From NCBI RefSeq assembly GCF_003047295.1, contig NZ_PZYZ01000002.1, positions 248,001-312,000 on the forward strand: a stretch of 64,000 nt of DNA. Direction: 5' to 3'. The notes under the pieces are model-generated. The model saw only the letters and a program-made list of their open reading frames with translations, was not told the origin of the DNA and did no database searches. Numbering within the stretch: position 1 is the stretch's first letter; the number at the start of each line of letters is the position of its first letter. The DNA comes from Nocardioides sediminis (GTDB lineage Bacteria > Actinomycetota > Actinomycetes > Propionibacteriales > Nocardioidaceae). Shown one piece after another: positions 19,687 to 28,169 of this stretch. Made by a program: the position numbers and the translations under genes.

Positions 19687-21834
19687 TCAGTGCACGGTCT
19701 CGATCGGCTCCTGGACCTCCTCGAGCGTGAGGTGGTGGTCCTCCCGGTCGAGCCTGCTGGGCCACCAGATCCGACCGCCGAGGTCCATGTTGATCGCGGT
19801 CACCAGCACCGAGCGGACGATCATCGTGTCCAGGATGACGCCGAGGGCGACCGCGACGCCGAGCTGGGCCAGGAAGACGACCGGGATGGTGCCGAGCACC
19901 AGGAAGGTCGCCGCGAGCACCAGGCCCGCGCTGGTGATCACCCCGCCAGTCGAGGTGAGCGCCACGAGGGCGCCCTTGCGGGTGCCGGAGTGCATGGTCT
20001 CCTCGCGCACGCGGGTCATCAGGAAGATGTTGTAGTCGATGCCCAGCGCGACGAGGAACACGAACGCGAACAGCGGGAAGCCTGGGTCGGAGCCGGCGAA
20101 GCCGAAGACGTACTCGAAGAGCATCGCGGAGATCCCCATGGCCGCCCCGAAGGAGAGCACGACGGTGGCGATCAGGATCAGCGGCGCCAGGACGGAGCGC
20201 AGCAGGGCCATCAGGATCAGGAAGACCACGAGCAGGATCACCGGGATGATCACGAGGTTGTCCCGGTTGGCGGCGTCGCGGGTGTCGAGGAAGAAGGCCG
20301 AGTTGCCGCCCACGAGGGCGTCGGCGCCCTCGACGGAGTGGACGGCGCCGCGGACCCGCTCGACGGTCTCGAACGCCTCGGGCGAGGCTGGGTCGAAGGA
20401 GATCGCGGCCTCGACCATGGTGACGTCCCCGGCCGTGACGGCGGGCTTGGGCGGCTCGACGTCCTGCAGCCCGGTGAGGGCCTCGGTGATCGCGTCCTCG
20501 CTGCCGGCCTTCGCCACCACCATCACGGTGTTGGACTGGTCGACCAGCCCGGCGTCCACGAGGACCTGCTGGCCGGTGACCGACTGGAACTCCTGGGTGT
20601 AGGAGTCCTCGGTCGCCAGGCCGTTGGTGTCGAGGCGGAGCAGGCCCAGGCAGGCGACGGCGAGGATCGCCGAGGTGACCACCCAGACCTTGCGCGGTCG
20701 CGGGGCGATCCAACGGCCGACGTGGGCCCAGAAGCCGGTCCGGGTCGGCTCGGGGGAGCCGTACGCCGGCCGCCGCGGCCAGAAGACCCACCGTCCGGCG
20801 ATCACCAGCAGGGCGGGCAGCAGCGTCACCATCACCACGAACGTCACGCCGATGCCGATGGCCGCCACGGGGCCGAGGCCGGCCGTGGAGTTCATCTCGG
20901 CGAGCATCAGGCACAGCATGCCCAGCGCCACGGTCGCCGCGCTCGCCATCAGCGCCGGAGCCGCCCGGTGCAGCGCGAAGGCCATCGCCTCGTGCCGGTC
21001 CTGGTGGCGGCGCAGCTCCTCGCGGTAGCGGGCCACCAGGAGCAGCGCGTAGTCCGTTCCGGCGCCGATCACCAGGATGGTGAGGATGGCGTAGGACTGG
21101 CCGTTGACGGTCAGGTCGGCGTACCGCGCCAGGAAGTAGATCAGGGCCTGCGAGACGAAGAGGGCCACCACCGCGCTGAAGATCGGCAGCATCCACAGCA
21201 CCGGGCTGCGGTAGGTGAAGAGCAGGATCACGATGACGACGCTGAGCGTGGCCGTCAGCAGGGTCGTGTCGATGCCGCCGAACGCCTCGGCGGAGTCGGC
21301 GGCCTGGCCGCCGGCGCCGGCCACGTAGACCTCCACGCCCTCGATGTCCGCGATGTCTCGCAGGTCGTCGGCCACGCCGGGCATCTCGTTCCAGCCCTCG
21401 GAGCCCAGGTCGAAGGTGACCGACGTCTGGGCGACGTCACCGCTCTCCGACACGGCGGGGAAGCCGAGCTGCTCGGCCGTGGCCGGGCTGACCACCGAGG
21501 GCGGACGTCCCTCCATGGCCTGCGCCAGGCCGTCCATCGAGGCGAACTCGGTGGCGTGCTCCTCGATGGCGGCGAGGTCGGCCTCGGTCAGGCCGCCCTC
21601 CCGCTCGTAGACGACCACGGTCGGGATGGCGTTGGGGTCCTGGAACGGCTCCAGCTTCTCGAAGGCCCGGGTCGACTCGGCCGACTCGGGCAGCCACGAG
21701 GAGGCCTCGTTGTTCTGGACGTCCGCCAGCTTGGAGGCGAACATGGCCGCGCCCGCGGCGATCAGCAGCCACGCGACGAGCACGACCCACTTGGTGACCG
21801 GCCCGGTGAGGGCCCCGGCAAGTCGACGGTTCAT
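19687..21834 (-). CDS. MMPL/RND family transporter
   Basis: A 715-residue RND-type membrane protein with two halves. Each has one N-terminal transmembrane helix (first at about 16-34), a large extracytoplasmic loop ('LPESAESTRAFEKLEPFQD' in the first; 'EFQSVTGQQVLVDAG' in the second) and a block of five to six helices. The proton-relay-type 'GAGTDYALLL' and 'LGIDYNIFLMTRVREE' segments are both kept. MmpL proteins export lipids or drugs across the membrane. It is a single gene converging on the nuclease-like gene with a 21-bp gap; no regulator is adjacent, so the cargo cannot be deduced. Confidence 0.92.
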   Translation of the reverse strand: MNRRLAGALTGPVTKWVVLVAWLLIAAGAAMFASKLADVQNNEASSWLPESAESTRAFEKLEPFQDPNAIPTVVVYEREGGLTEADLAAIEEHATEFASMDGLAQAMEGRPPSVVSPATAEQLGFPAVSESGDVAQTSVTFDLGSEGWNEMPGVADDLRDIADIEGVEVYVAGAGGQAADSAEAFGGIDTTLLTATLSVVIVILLFTYRSPVLWMLPIFSAVVALFVSQALIYFLARYADLTVNGQSYAILTILVIGAGTDYALLLVARYREELRRHQDRHEAMAFALHRAAPALMASAATVALGMLCLMLAEMNSTAGLGPVAAIGIGVTFVVMVTLLPALLVIAGRWVFWPRRPAYGSPEPTRTGFWAHVGRWIAPRPRKVWVVTSAILAVACLGLLRLDTNGLATEDSYTQEFQSVTGQQVLVDAGLVDQSNTVMVVAKAGSEDAITEALTGLQDVEPPKPAVTAGDVTMVEAAISFDPASPEAFETVERVRGAVHSVEGADALVGGNSAFFLDTRDAANRDNLVIIPVILLVVFLILMALLRSVLAPLILIATVVLSFGAAMGISAMLFEYVFGFAGSDPGFPLFAFVFLVALGIDYNIFLMTRVREETMHSGTRKGALVALTSTGGVITSAGLVLAATFLVLGTIPVVFLAQLGVAVALGVILDTMIVRSVLVTAINMDLGGRIWWPSRLDREDHHLTLEEVQEPIETVH

Positions 21835-21911
21835 GGCTCCCAGTGCAACAGGTCCGACCGGTCTCCCGCATCAGGCTTTTCACCTAGTCGCGGCAGGGGT
21901 CTAGACCGGGT

Positions 21912-22964
21912 TCAGGAGCGCACCTGGAGGTGGAACGGGGACTCCATGTCGCCGTTGTCGGCGCGCGGCGGGACGGCGTACTCCATCGACCCGTCGGTCC
22001 CGAGCCGCACGACGGCCCACTCGCCGGCCTGGTAGGTCACCACGAGCAGGTGCTCGGGGTCCTCCCAGACCTGGTCGAAGTACGTCGCGGAGCGACCGCG
22101 CCGGTCGGGCGTCCAGGAGCGCACCCGGTCGCCCGAGCGCAGCTCGAGCAGGTCGAGCCGGGTGGGGCCGAAGCCGTCGGCGTACGCCGGGGTGCCGACC
22201 ACGTGCCGGGTGTCGGGGGCGATGACCGAGAGCTGGTTGCGGCAGGTCGTCCAGCGGGTCCGGATGCCGCGACGCACCGCGCTGCAGCTGCCGGTGTCGG
22301 AGACGCTGGTGATGCCCGCGGTCCAGCGGCCGCGGCCCGTGGACCAGGTGCGGAACCCGGTGGCGTCGACGATGCCGTGCGAGGTGGTGTACCAGCTGAC
22401 CGGCCGCCGCGTGGAGTTCACCGCGACCGAGCACCCGTTGCTGTCCTCGTCCTCGCGGCAGTCGTCGGCCGAGACGCCGGCGGGGGAGTTGAACCCCCGG
22501 ACCCCGGGCACCGAGGGCATCCGCAGCACCCGGTCGCCCTCGGAGTCGATCACCCGGACGCCGCCCCTGCGGACGGTGAAGGCCACCGCGCCACCCCCGG
22601 GCGACACGGCCAGGCCGTAGCCGGTGCGCCACTCCCGCCGGCCCGGGCTGCCGTCGGCGGCGATCCAGCGGACCCGGGGCGGGCGGGCGCCGCCGGTCTG
22701 GACCACGTACCCCGACCCCATCGGGGCGAGCTCGCGGAGCTCGCCGGTGACGGGAGTCGTGCTCCCGCCGGCGGCGTGGACGGTGAAGCGGCCGGCGCCG
22801 GTGCGCTCGGCCCACGCCAGCCGCGGGGCGTCGCCGGTGTCGAGGTCGGAGACGTCGAAGACCTGACGGGGTTCGGCGGCACCAGGGGCCGACCCGCCGG
22901 CGGGTGCGGAGTGGAGGGTGAGGGCCAGTGGGGCGACGGCCAGCGCGACGAGGAGACGGTTCAT
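21912..22964 (-). CDS. secreted protein of unknown function, beta-propeller-like
   Basis: A 350-residue protein with a Sec signal peptide (about 1-24). The mature part is rich in short strands with repeated patterns such as 'GYVVQTGGARPP', 'GLAVSPGGGAVAF' and 'LLVVTYQAGEWAVVRLG', which resemble blades of a TolB/WD-like propeller. There are three or four Cys (around 'DDCREDEDSNGCSVAV' and 'TGSCSAV...TTCRNQ') likely to form disulfides. I recognise no catalytic motif. It sits alone between the MMPL gene and the acyl-CoA ligase gene. Confidence 0.75.
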   Translation of the reverse strand: MNRLLVALAVAPLALTLHSAPAGGSAPGAAEPRQVFDVSDLDTGDAPRLAWAERTGAGRFTVHAAGGSTTPVTGELRELAPMGSGYVVQTGGARPPRVRWIAADGSPGRREWRTGYGLAVSPGGGAVAFTVRRGGVRVIDSEGDRVLRMPSVPGVRGFNSPAGVSADDCREDEDSNGCSVAVNSTRRPVSWYTTSHGIVDATGFRTWSTGRGRWTAGITSVSDTGSCSAVRRGIRTRWTTCRNQLSVIAPDTRHVVGTPAYADGFGPTRLDLLELRSGDRVRSWTPDRRGRSATYFDQVWEDPEHLLVVTYQAGEWAVVRLGTDGSMEYAVPPRADNGDMESPFHLQVRS

Positions 22965-23017
22965 GCCTCAAGGACTCCGTCGGGGTCGCGGAGGTTGCAT
23001 CCGGGCGTCGGTGGCGG

Positions 23018-24907
23018 TCACGCCCCGTCTTCGTGGGCCGCGTAGAGGCGCTCCACGACGTCGGCGTACTTGCGGTTGACGACCCGTCGCTTGAGCTTGA
23101 GCGTCGGGGTGAGCTCCTCGGACTCGGCCGTCCACTCCGCCGGCAGCAGTTCCCACGCCTTGACCTGCTCGGGCCGGGAGAGGCGCGCGTTGGCCTTGTC
23201 GACCGCGTCCTGGGCCATCGCGCGGATCTCGGGGTGGGCGGACAGGTCCGCGAGGTCGGTGAACTCGATGCCGCGAGCCTGCGCGATCGCCGGGGCGACC
23301 TCGCCGTCGAGGGTCAGGATCGCCACCACGTAGGGACGGTTGTCGCCGACGGCCATCGCGTGCCCGACGACCGGCGACTCCTTGAGGTAGTTCTCGATGT
23401 TGGAGGGGGCGATGTTCTTGCCGGCCGAGGTGATGATCAGCTCCTTCTTGCGGTCCACGATCGCGAAGAAGCCGTCCTCGTCGAGGGTGCCGATGTCGCC
23501 GGTGTGGACCCAGCCGTCGGCGTCGATCAGGTTGCGCGTGGCCTGCTCCTGGCGGTGGTAGCCGGGGGTGACCACCGGGCCGCGGACCAGGACCTCGTTG
23601 TCCTCCCCGAGGCGGACCTCCATGCCCGGGGTGGCCCGGCCGACCGTCCCGAGGCGGAAGCCGCCCGGCCCGTTGGCGGTCACCGCGCCGCACGTCTCGG
23701 TCATGCCGTAGACGTCGTAGACCTTGAGGCCCAGGCCGGCCATGAACTTGGCGACCTCCAACGGCATCGGCGCGGCCGCCGAGCCGGCCCACGTCACCTG
23801 GTCGAGACCGAGGAGCAGCTTGAGGAACCCGAGGATCGACTCCTCCGCCTGCTGGTAGGCGGCCTCGATCTCCGGGGTCATCTCACCGCCGACCTCCTGG
23901 GCCTGCACCCAGGCGAGCCCGGCGGCCATCGAGTCCTGCACGAGCTTGACGTTGTCCGGGTTGGGGTCCGCCGCGAGCTTGGCGGAGAGGCCGGTCTTGA
24001 TCTTCTCCCAGACGCGGGGGACGCCGAAGAACGCCGTGGGGTGGACCTCGCCGAGGGTCGCCAGCAGCTGCGCCGGGTCGCCGACGAGGTGCACGTGCCC
24101 GCTCGTCACCTGCGGCCCGTAGAGGCCCAGGATGCGCTCGGCGATGTGGGCCAGCGGGAGGTAGCTGACCTGTCGCTGCGGCTCGCCGAGCCCCGCGGCC
24201 TCCAGGGTGCTGAGCGCCTCGTAGAGCACGTTGTGGTGGGTCAGCACGACGCCCTTGGGGTTGCCGGTCGTGCCGGAGGTGTAGAGGATCGTCGCCGGCG
24301 CGTCGGGGTCCAGCGCCCGGTGGCGCTCCTCGAGCACGTCGGGGTGCTCGCGCCGGTACGCCGCCCCGCGGGCCAGGAAGTCGGCCCAGGAGACGTGGCG
24401 CTCGTCGTCGGGGGTGCTCGCCGCGTCCAGCACCACGACCGTCCCGACGGCGTCGAGGGCGTCGCGCCACCGCTCGAGCTGGTCGGGTCCCTCCAGGATC
24501 ACCGCGCTCGGGGTGGACTCGCCCGCGATGAAGGCGACCTGCTCGGGGGAGAGGGTGTTGTAGATCGACATCGGGGTGGCCGCCGCGTGCACCGCGCCCA
24601 TGTCGCCGACCATGTGCTCGATCCGGTTGGTGGCCATGATCGCCACGGTGTCGCCGACCCCGACGCCCGCCCCGACGAGCGCGGCCGCGATGTCGAGGGC
24701 CGCCTCCCGGGTCTGCGCCCAGGTCAGGGTGCGCCACGACTCGCCCTCCGCGACGTCGTGCTTGTCGCTGTACGCCGGCTCGTCGGCGTGCGCCGTCGCG
24801 GTGTCGGCCAGCGCGTCGATGAGGGTGCGGCCGGCGACCGCCTCCTGGATCCGCGCGCGGTCGGCCGCGACCGTGGGGTGGACGGAATCGGTCAGCACGT
24901 CGGTCAT
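23018..24907 (-). CDS. long-chain fatty acid--CoA ligase (FadD15-like)
   Basis: A 629-residue AMP-forming acyl-CoA synthetase: P-loop 'ILYTSGTTGNPKGVVLTH', 'VYGMTETCG', 'GWVHTGDIG' and the C-terminal hinge 'DRKKELIITSAGKNIAPSNIE'. Length and the 'SYLPLAHIAERI' segment match the FadD15/ACSL class activating C12-C18 acids with ATP and CoA. The ATG at 24907 has GAGGAG 9 nt before it. GTGACGGGAGTCAC lies 21-34 nt upstream, a possible Crp-type site. Confidence 0.93.
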   Translation of the reverse strand: MTDVLTDSVHPTVAADRARIQEAVAGRTLIDALADTATAHADEPAYSDKHDVAEGESWRTLTWAQTREAALDIAAALVGAGVGVGDTVAIMATNRIEHMVGDMGAVHAAATPMSIYNTLSPEQVAFIAGESTPSAVILEGPDQLERWRDALDAVGTVVVLDAASTPDDERHVSWADFLARGAAYRREHPDVLEERHRALDPDAPATILYTSGTTGNPKGVVLTHHNVLYEALSTLEAAGLGEPQRQVSYLPLAHIAERILGLYGPQVTSGHVHLVGDPAQLLATLGEVHPTAFFGVPRVWEKIKTGLSAKLAADPNPDNVKLVQDSMAAGLAWVQAQEVGGEMTPEIEAAYQQAEESILGFLKLLLGLDQVTWAGSAAAPMPLEVAKFMAGLGLKVYDVYGMTETCGAVTANGPGGFRLGTVGRATPGMEVRLGEDNEVLVRGPVVTPGYHRQEQATRNLIDADGWVHTGDIGTLDEDGFFAIVDRKKELIITSAGKNIAPSNIENYLKESPVVGHAMAVGDNRPYVVAILTLDGEVAPAIAQARGIEFTDLADLSAHPEIRAMAQDAVDKANARLSRPEQVKAWELLPAEWTAESEELTPTLKLKRRVVNRKYADVVERLYAAHEDGA

Positions 24908-24927
24908 CGTCTCGGCTCCTCGGGGGT

Positions 24928-24941
24928 GTGACGGGAGTCAC
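24928..24941. promoter_or_regulatory. GTGAC-N4-GTCAC site before the acyl-CoA ligase gene
   Basis: GTGACGGGAGTCAC: the same half-sites and spacing (GTGA-N6-TCAC) as at 2766 and 9125, but with an asymmetric centre. It lies between the divergent acyl-CoA ligase (-) and the small Cys protein gene (+), so it could serve either. Confidence 0.4.
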
Positions 24942-25047
24942 GATCCTCACGCACCCGAGGTGCCCGTGGCTAGGGCCCTTCGGGCCACGACCGCGGTGGG
25001 GCGACACTGTGGACGCACGAACCCGCAATCCGACCCCGGAGGACGAC

Positions 25048-25353
25048 ATGGTGGCGACCCGCTCCGCCCGCGAGAGGAAGGCCGCCGCGCAGGGCGGCCC
25101 GCTGGCCCGGGTGTCGATCGACGTCGACGCCGACCAGCAGTTCGTCTACACGGTCGCGTGCGCGACCTGCCGGGCCAAGGGCCACCGCGCCTGGTCGACC
25201 TACCGGGCCGGGCAGGACAACGGCTACATGGCGGCGATGGACCGGTGGACCTTCCACCTCGTCGAGAAGCACCCCGGCACCGAGGCGCCCTGCCTCGCCT
25301 TCCTGCCCGAGGCCCAGCAGCGGCTCCACGAGCGGCGCGAGGGGACGCCGTGA
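25048..25353 (+). CDS. small Cys-containing protein of unknown function
   Basis: 101 residues, ATG 25048 with CCGGAGG 5 nt before it. The frame is open from 24928, but that stretch has no ribosome site and is mostly promoter. 'CATCRAKGH' with later 'HLVEKHPG' and 'APC' could make a small zinc site (C-x2-C plus His/Cys). The N-terminus is basic (ARERKAAA). Its stop overlaps the next gene's GTG (GTGA), so the two are a pair. No family recognised with certainty. Confidence 0.65.
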   Translation: MVATRSARERKAAAQGGPLARVSIDVDADQQFVYTVACATCRAKGHRAWSTYRAGQDNGYMAAMDRWTFHLVEKHPGTEAPCLAFLPEAQQRLHERREGTP

Positions 25354-25694
25354 GCGACCTCGAGGCGGTGGAGTCGCGCCTGACCGCGCTCCTCGACCGC
25401 CACCGCGACGAGCTGGTCGACGGCACGATCTACGGGATCCCGTCGCTCGTCTGGCCGGGATCCTCGGGGCACGACTACTTCGCCGCGCTCAAGCGGGGGA
25501 AGACCAAGGTCAGCCTCTACCTCGTCATCGCCGACCGCTACCCCGACGAGCTCGCGCCGTGCTCGCCCGCGCTGCTCGCGCGGCGTACGGGTCGGGCGAC
25601 GTTCTCCTTCACCACGCTCGACGACGAGCTCGCCGCCGACCTCGGCGCGCTGCTGGACCGGTTGCTCGCGCGCTACCGCGAGGAGCACGCGTAG
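25350..25694 (+). CDS. DUF1801/YdhG-like protein
   Basis: 114 residues from GTG 25350 (GTGA overlap with the previous stop). The helical N-terminus is followed by 'GIPSLVWPG', 'DYFAALKRGKTKVSLYLV' and 'LARRTGRATFSFTTLDD', the layout of the DUF1801/YdhG-like iron-chaperone-type fold. The classical residues are not all visible, so function is open. It ends 10 bp before the convergent metallophosphoesterase gene. Confidence 0.6.
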   Translation: MSDLEAVESRLTALLDRHRDELVDGTIYGIPSLVWPGSSGHDYFAALKRGKTKVSLYLVIADRYPDELAPCSPALLARRTGRATFSFTTLDDELAADLGALLDRLLARYREEHA

Positions 25695-25704
25695 CCCGAG
25701 GGTG

Positions 25705-26205
25705 TCAGCGGACGACCTCGCGCAGCGCCACGTCACGGAGCCGACCCGAGTCCGTGGTGGCCGTCATGTACGTACAGGCGGGCTGGCGTCGCCGGTCCGT
25801 CGGCGACCCGGGGTTGAGCAGCCTCAGGCCGGTGTCGGTCGTGGTGTCCCACGGGACGTGGCTGTGGCCGAACACCAGCACGTCGACGTCGGGGTAGAGC
25901 CCGCTGCAGCGCGCCTCGCGTCCCCGGGAGGGGCCGGTCTCGTGGACGACCGCGAGGCGGACGCCGTCGACCTCGACGCGGGCCACCTCCGGGAGGCGCT
26001 CGCGCAGCACGCCGTGGTCGTTGTTGCCCCACACCCCCACGAGCCGCCGGGAGCGCTCGTCGAGACGGTCGAGCAGCGCCGCGTCGACCCAGTCGCCTGC
26101 ATGGACCACGAGCTCCGCCTCGTCCACCGCCGCCCACACCTGGTCGGGCAGGTCCCGCGCCCGCTTGGGCAGGTGGGTGTCGGCCAGCAGGAGGAGACGC
26201 GTCAC
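25705..26205 (-). CDS. YfcE/MJ0936-type metallophosphoesterase
   Basis: 166 residues with the five phosphoesterase motifs: 'LADTHLPK' (Asp, His), 'VVHAGDWVD' (Gly-Asp), 'GVWGNNDH' (Gly-Asn-Asn-Asp-His), 'LAVVHE' and 'VFGHSHVPW' (Gly-His-Ser-His). The first motif is D-T-H, standard for the family. It probably hydrolyses phosphodiesters in a two-metal site; the substrate is unknown. Its ATG overlaps the stop of the amphi-Trp gene, so the two are co-translated. Confidence 0.88.
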   Translation of the reverse strand: MTRLLLLADTHLPKRARDLPDQVWAAVDEAELVVHAGDWVDAALLDRLDERSRRLVGVWGNNDHGVLRERLPEVARVEVDGVRLAVVHETGPSRGREARCSGLYPDVDVLVFGHSHVPWDTTTDTGLRLLNPGSPTDRRRQPACTYMTATTDSGRLRDVALREVVR

Positions 26206-26417
26206 CAGGTGAGCTCGATCTCCAGCTCGTTGTCGTCGCCGAGCTCGACCTCGACCTTGAGGTTCACCTCGTCGGGCACGCGGACGGTGATGCGGTTGCC
26301 CCCACGCTGGAACTCCACGGAGTTGTTGCGGGCGAGCGCGTCGGCGAGGGCTCGCAGGCGGGCCGCGGCGTCCTCGCGGCTCATGCGCTGGGTGTCGTCG
26401 ATCTCGAACAGGTCCAT
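26202..26417 (-). CDS. amphi-Trp domain-containing protein
   Basis: 71 residues matching the amphi-Trp family: a helical N-terminal half ('MSREDAAARLRALADAL'), then alternating strands ('VEFQRGGNRITVRVPD', 'LKVEVELGDDNELEIELTW') that end in the diagnostic Trp. The role of the family is unknown. The ATG has GAGGAG 6 nt before it. It is the first gene of a two-gene unit with the phosphoesterase. Confidence 0.88.
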   Translation of the reverse strand: MDLFEIDDTQRMSREDAAARLRALADALARNNSVEFQRGGNRITVRVPDEVNLKVEVELGDDNELEIELTW

Positions 26418-26504
26418 GGGGTCTCCTCGTCTCGGGCTTGTCCCGAACCTAGCGGCGGGAGCCGAACCGCGTCAGCGCCTCGACCCACCGACTAGGTTCA
26501 CCGC

Positions 26505-27752
26505 ATGGATGCCGACGTGCTGGTCGTGGGGGCCGGACTGGCCGGGCTGCGCTGCGCGCTGGCGTTGCAAGACGCGGGTCGCGAGGTGCTCGTGCTCGAG
26601 GCGGCGGACGCGGTCGGCGGCCGCATCCGCACCGACCGGGTCGACGGGTTCCTCGTCGACCGCGGCTTCCAGCTGCTCAACCCCGCCTACCCGGCCGTAC
26701 GCCGCTGGGTCGACGTCGGCGCCCTCGGCCTGCAGGGCTTCGGGGCCGGCCTCGCGGCCGTGACCGAGTCCGGCACGTCGGTCCTCGGGCACCCGCTGCG
26801 CGCCCCCCGGCTGCTGCCGGGCACGGCGGGCACGGCCCTCGCCCACCCGCGTGAGGCGGCAGCGGTGGTCCGGTGGGCCGCGCCCCTGCTGCGCCCGCGC
26901 GGACGCACCTCCCTCTCGGAGGTCCTCGCCGCGCGTGACGACCTCGACCGTGCCGCCGCCCTCGACCGGGCCGGGGTCGACGGCCTGCTGCGTCGGGTGG
27001 TCGACCGGTTCTTCGCCGGTGTGCTGCTCGAGGACGACGGCAGCACGGCCGACCGCTTCGCCCTGCTGCTCGCGTGGATGTTCGTCCGTGGTGTGCCGTC
27101 GCTGCCGACCGCCGGCATGCAGGCGCTGCCCGAGCAGCTCGCCGCACCCCTCCGTGCGCGGGTCCGCCTCGGTCACCGCGTCGAGCGGGTGGGGGCGACC
27201 TCGGTCGACGCGGCCGACCGGACCTGGACGGCGCGGCGGGTCGTGGTGGCGACCGACGGGCCGCGGGCGCGGGAGCTCACCGGCGTGGCCGCTCCGCCGA
27301 CGAAGGGGGTGGTCACCACCTGGTGGTCCGCCCCGGAGGCGCCCGACTCCGACCTGCTGCACGTCGACGCGCGTCGGGACCCGCACGGTCCGCTGGTCAA
27401 CGCAGCCGTCGTCTCCCGCGCCGCCCCGTCGTACGCCCCCGCCGGACGCCACCTGGTGCAGGGCTCTGCCCTCCTCGCCCCCGGCCGGGACGCGGGCCGT
27501 GCGCCTGACGACACGGCGATGCGCCGGCACGCGGGGGACCTGCTCGGCGTGGACCCGACGGGGTGGGAGGTGGTCGCCCGGCACGAGGTGCCCGACGCGC
27601 TGCCCGCCCAGCCCGTGCCCTACTCCGCGACCCGCCCGGTCCGCGTCGGCGACCTCGTCGTCTGCGGCGACCACCGCGACACCGGCTCCATCCAGGGCGC
27701 CCTGGTCAGCGGCCAGCGTGCGGCGGACGCCGTGCTCGCGGCGCCGCGGTGA
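26505..27752 (+). CDS. FAD-dependent oxidoreductase (protoporphyrinogen oxidase/desaturase-like)
   Basis: 415 residues. Dinucleotide-binding 'LVVGAGLAGLRCALAL' at residues 5-20, 'VLVLEAADAVGGRIRTD' with the second FAD motif, and the C-terminal FAD segment 'VVCGDHRDTGSIQGALVSGQRAAD'. This is the amine-oxidase/phytoene-desaturase clan; the substrate is not evident. A TAGGTT box 6 nt before ATG 26505 suggests a leaderless start. The stop overlaps the next gene (GTGA), and a second flavoprotein gene follows. Confidence 0.88.
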   Translation: MDADVLVVGAGLAGLRCALALQDAGREVLVLEAADAVGGRIRTDRVDGFLVDRGFQLLNPAYPAVRRWVDVGALGLQGFGAGLAAVTESGTSVLGHPLRAPRLLPGTAGTALAHPREAAAVVRWAAPLLRPRGRTSLSEVLAARDDLDRAAALDRAGVDGLLRRVVDRFFAGVLLEDDGSTADRFALLLAWMFVRGVPSLPTAGMQALPEQLAAPLRARVRLGHRVERVGATSVDAADRTWTARRVVVATDGPRARELTGVAAPPTKGVVTTWWSAPEAPDSDLLHVDARRDPHGPLVNAAVVSRAAPSYAPAGRHLVQGSALLAPGRDAGRAPDDTAMRRHAGDLLGVDPTGWEVVARHEVPDALPAQPVPYSATRPVRVGDLVVCGDHRDTGSIQGALVSGQRAADAVLAAPR

Positions 27753-28162
27753 GCGCCGTGGTCGCCTTCGCGGTCGCGTCGGCGTTGCACGCCGGTTTCC
27801 AGCTGACGGTCACCGTGCTCGTCTACCCGGTCCTGGGTGCCCGGTCCGCCGCGGAGTGGCGGCCCGCCCACGACCGGCACTCGCGGTCGATCGCGCCGCT
27901 CGTCGGCGTCGTCTACCTCGCGGTGCTCGTGACGGGCGGGCTCCTCGTGGCCGCCGGTCCGGACCTCCTCGGCTGGCTCGGGCTGGCGCTGACGGCCGCC
28001 GCTCTGGCCACCACCGCCGCGGTGGCTGCGCCGCTCCACGGCCGCCTCGACGCCCGTGACGACGCGCTCGTCGCCCGGCTCCTGGTGGCCGACCGGTGGC
28101 GCTGCGCCTTCGCCGTCCTCGGGGCGGCCGCCGCCGCCGGCTCCGCGCTGGCCGGGGCATGA
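27749..28162 (+). CDS. four-helix membrane protein
   Basis: 137 residues from GTG 27749, overlapping the previous stop. About four hydrophobic segments (2-24, 50-70, 72-95, 115-135) separated by a short loop 'EWRPAHDRHSRSIAPL' with conserved-looking Arg/His. I recognise no family with confidence. Lying between two flavoprotein genes with an overlap on one side and 7 bp on the other, it may be their membrane partner. Confidence 0.75.
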   Translation: MSAVVAFAVASALHAGFQLTVTVLVYPVLGARSAAEWRPAHDRHSRSIAPLVGVVYLAVLVTGGLLVAAGPDLLGWLGLALTAAALATTAAVAAPLHGRLDARDDALVARLLVADRWRCAFAVLGAAAAAGSALAGA

Positions 28163-28169
28163 TGGCGCC

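Noticed and set aside
24973..24987. Small hairpin GGCCC-TTC-GGGCC as a terminator
   Set aside because: It lies between divergent genes, so there is no upstream transcript to end; probably chance in GC-rich DNA.
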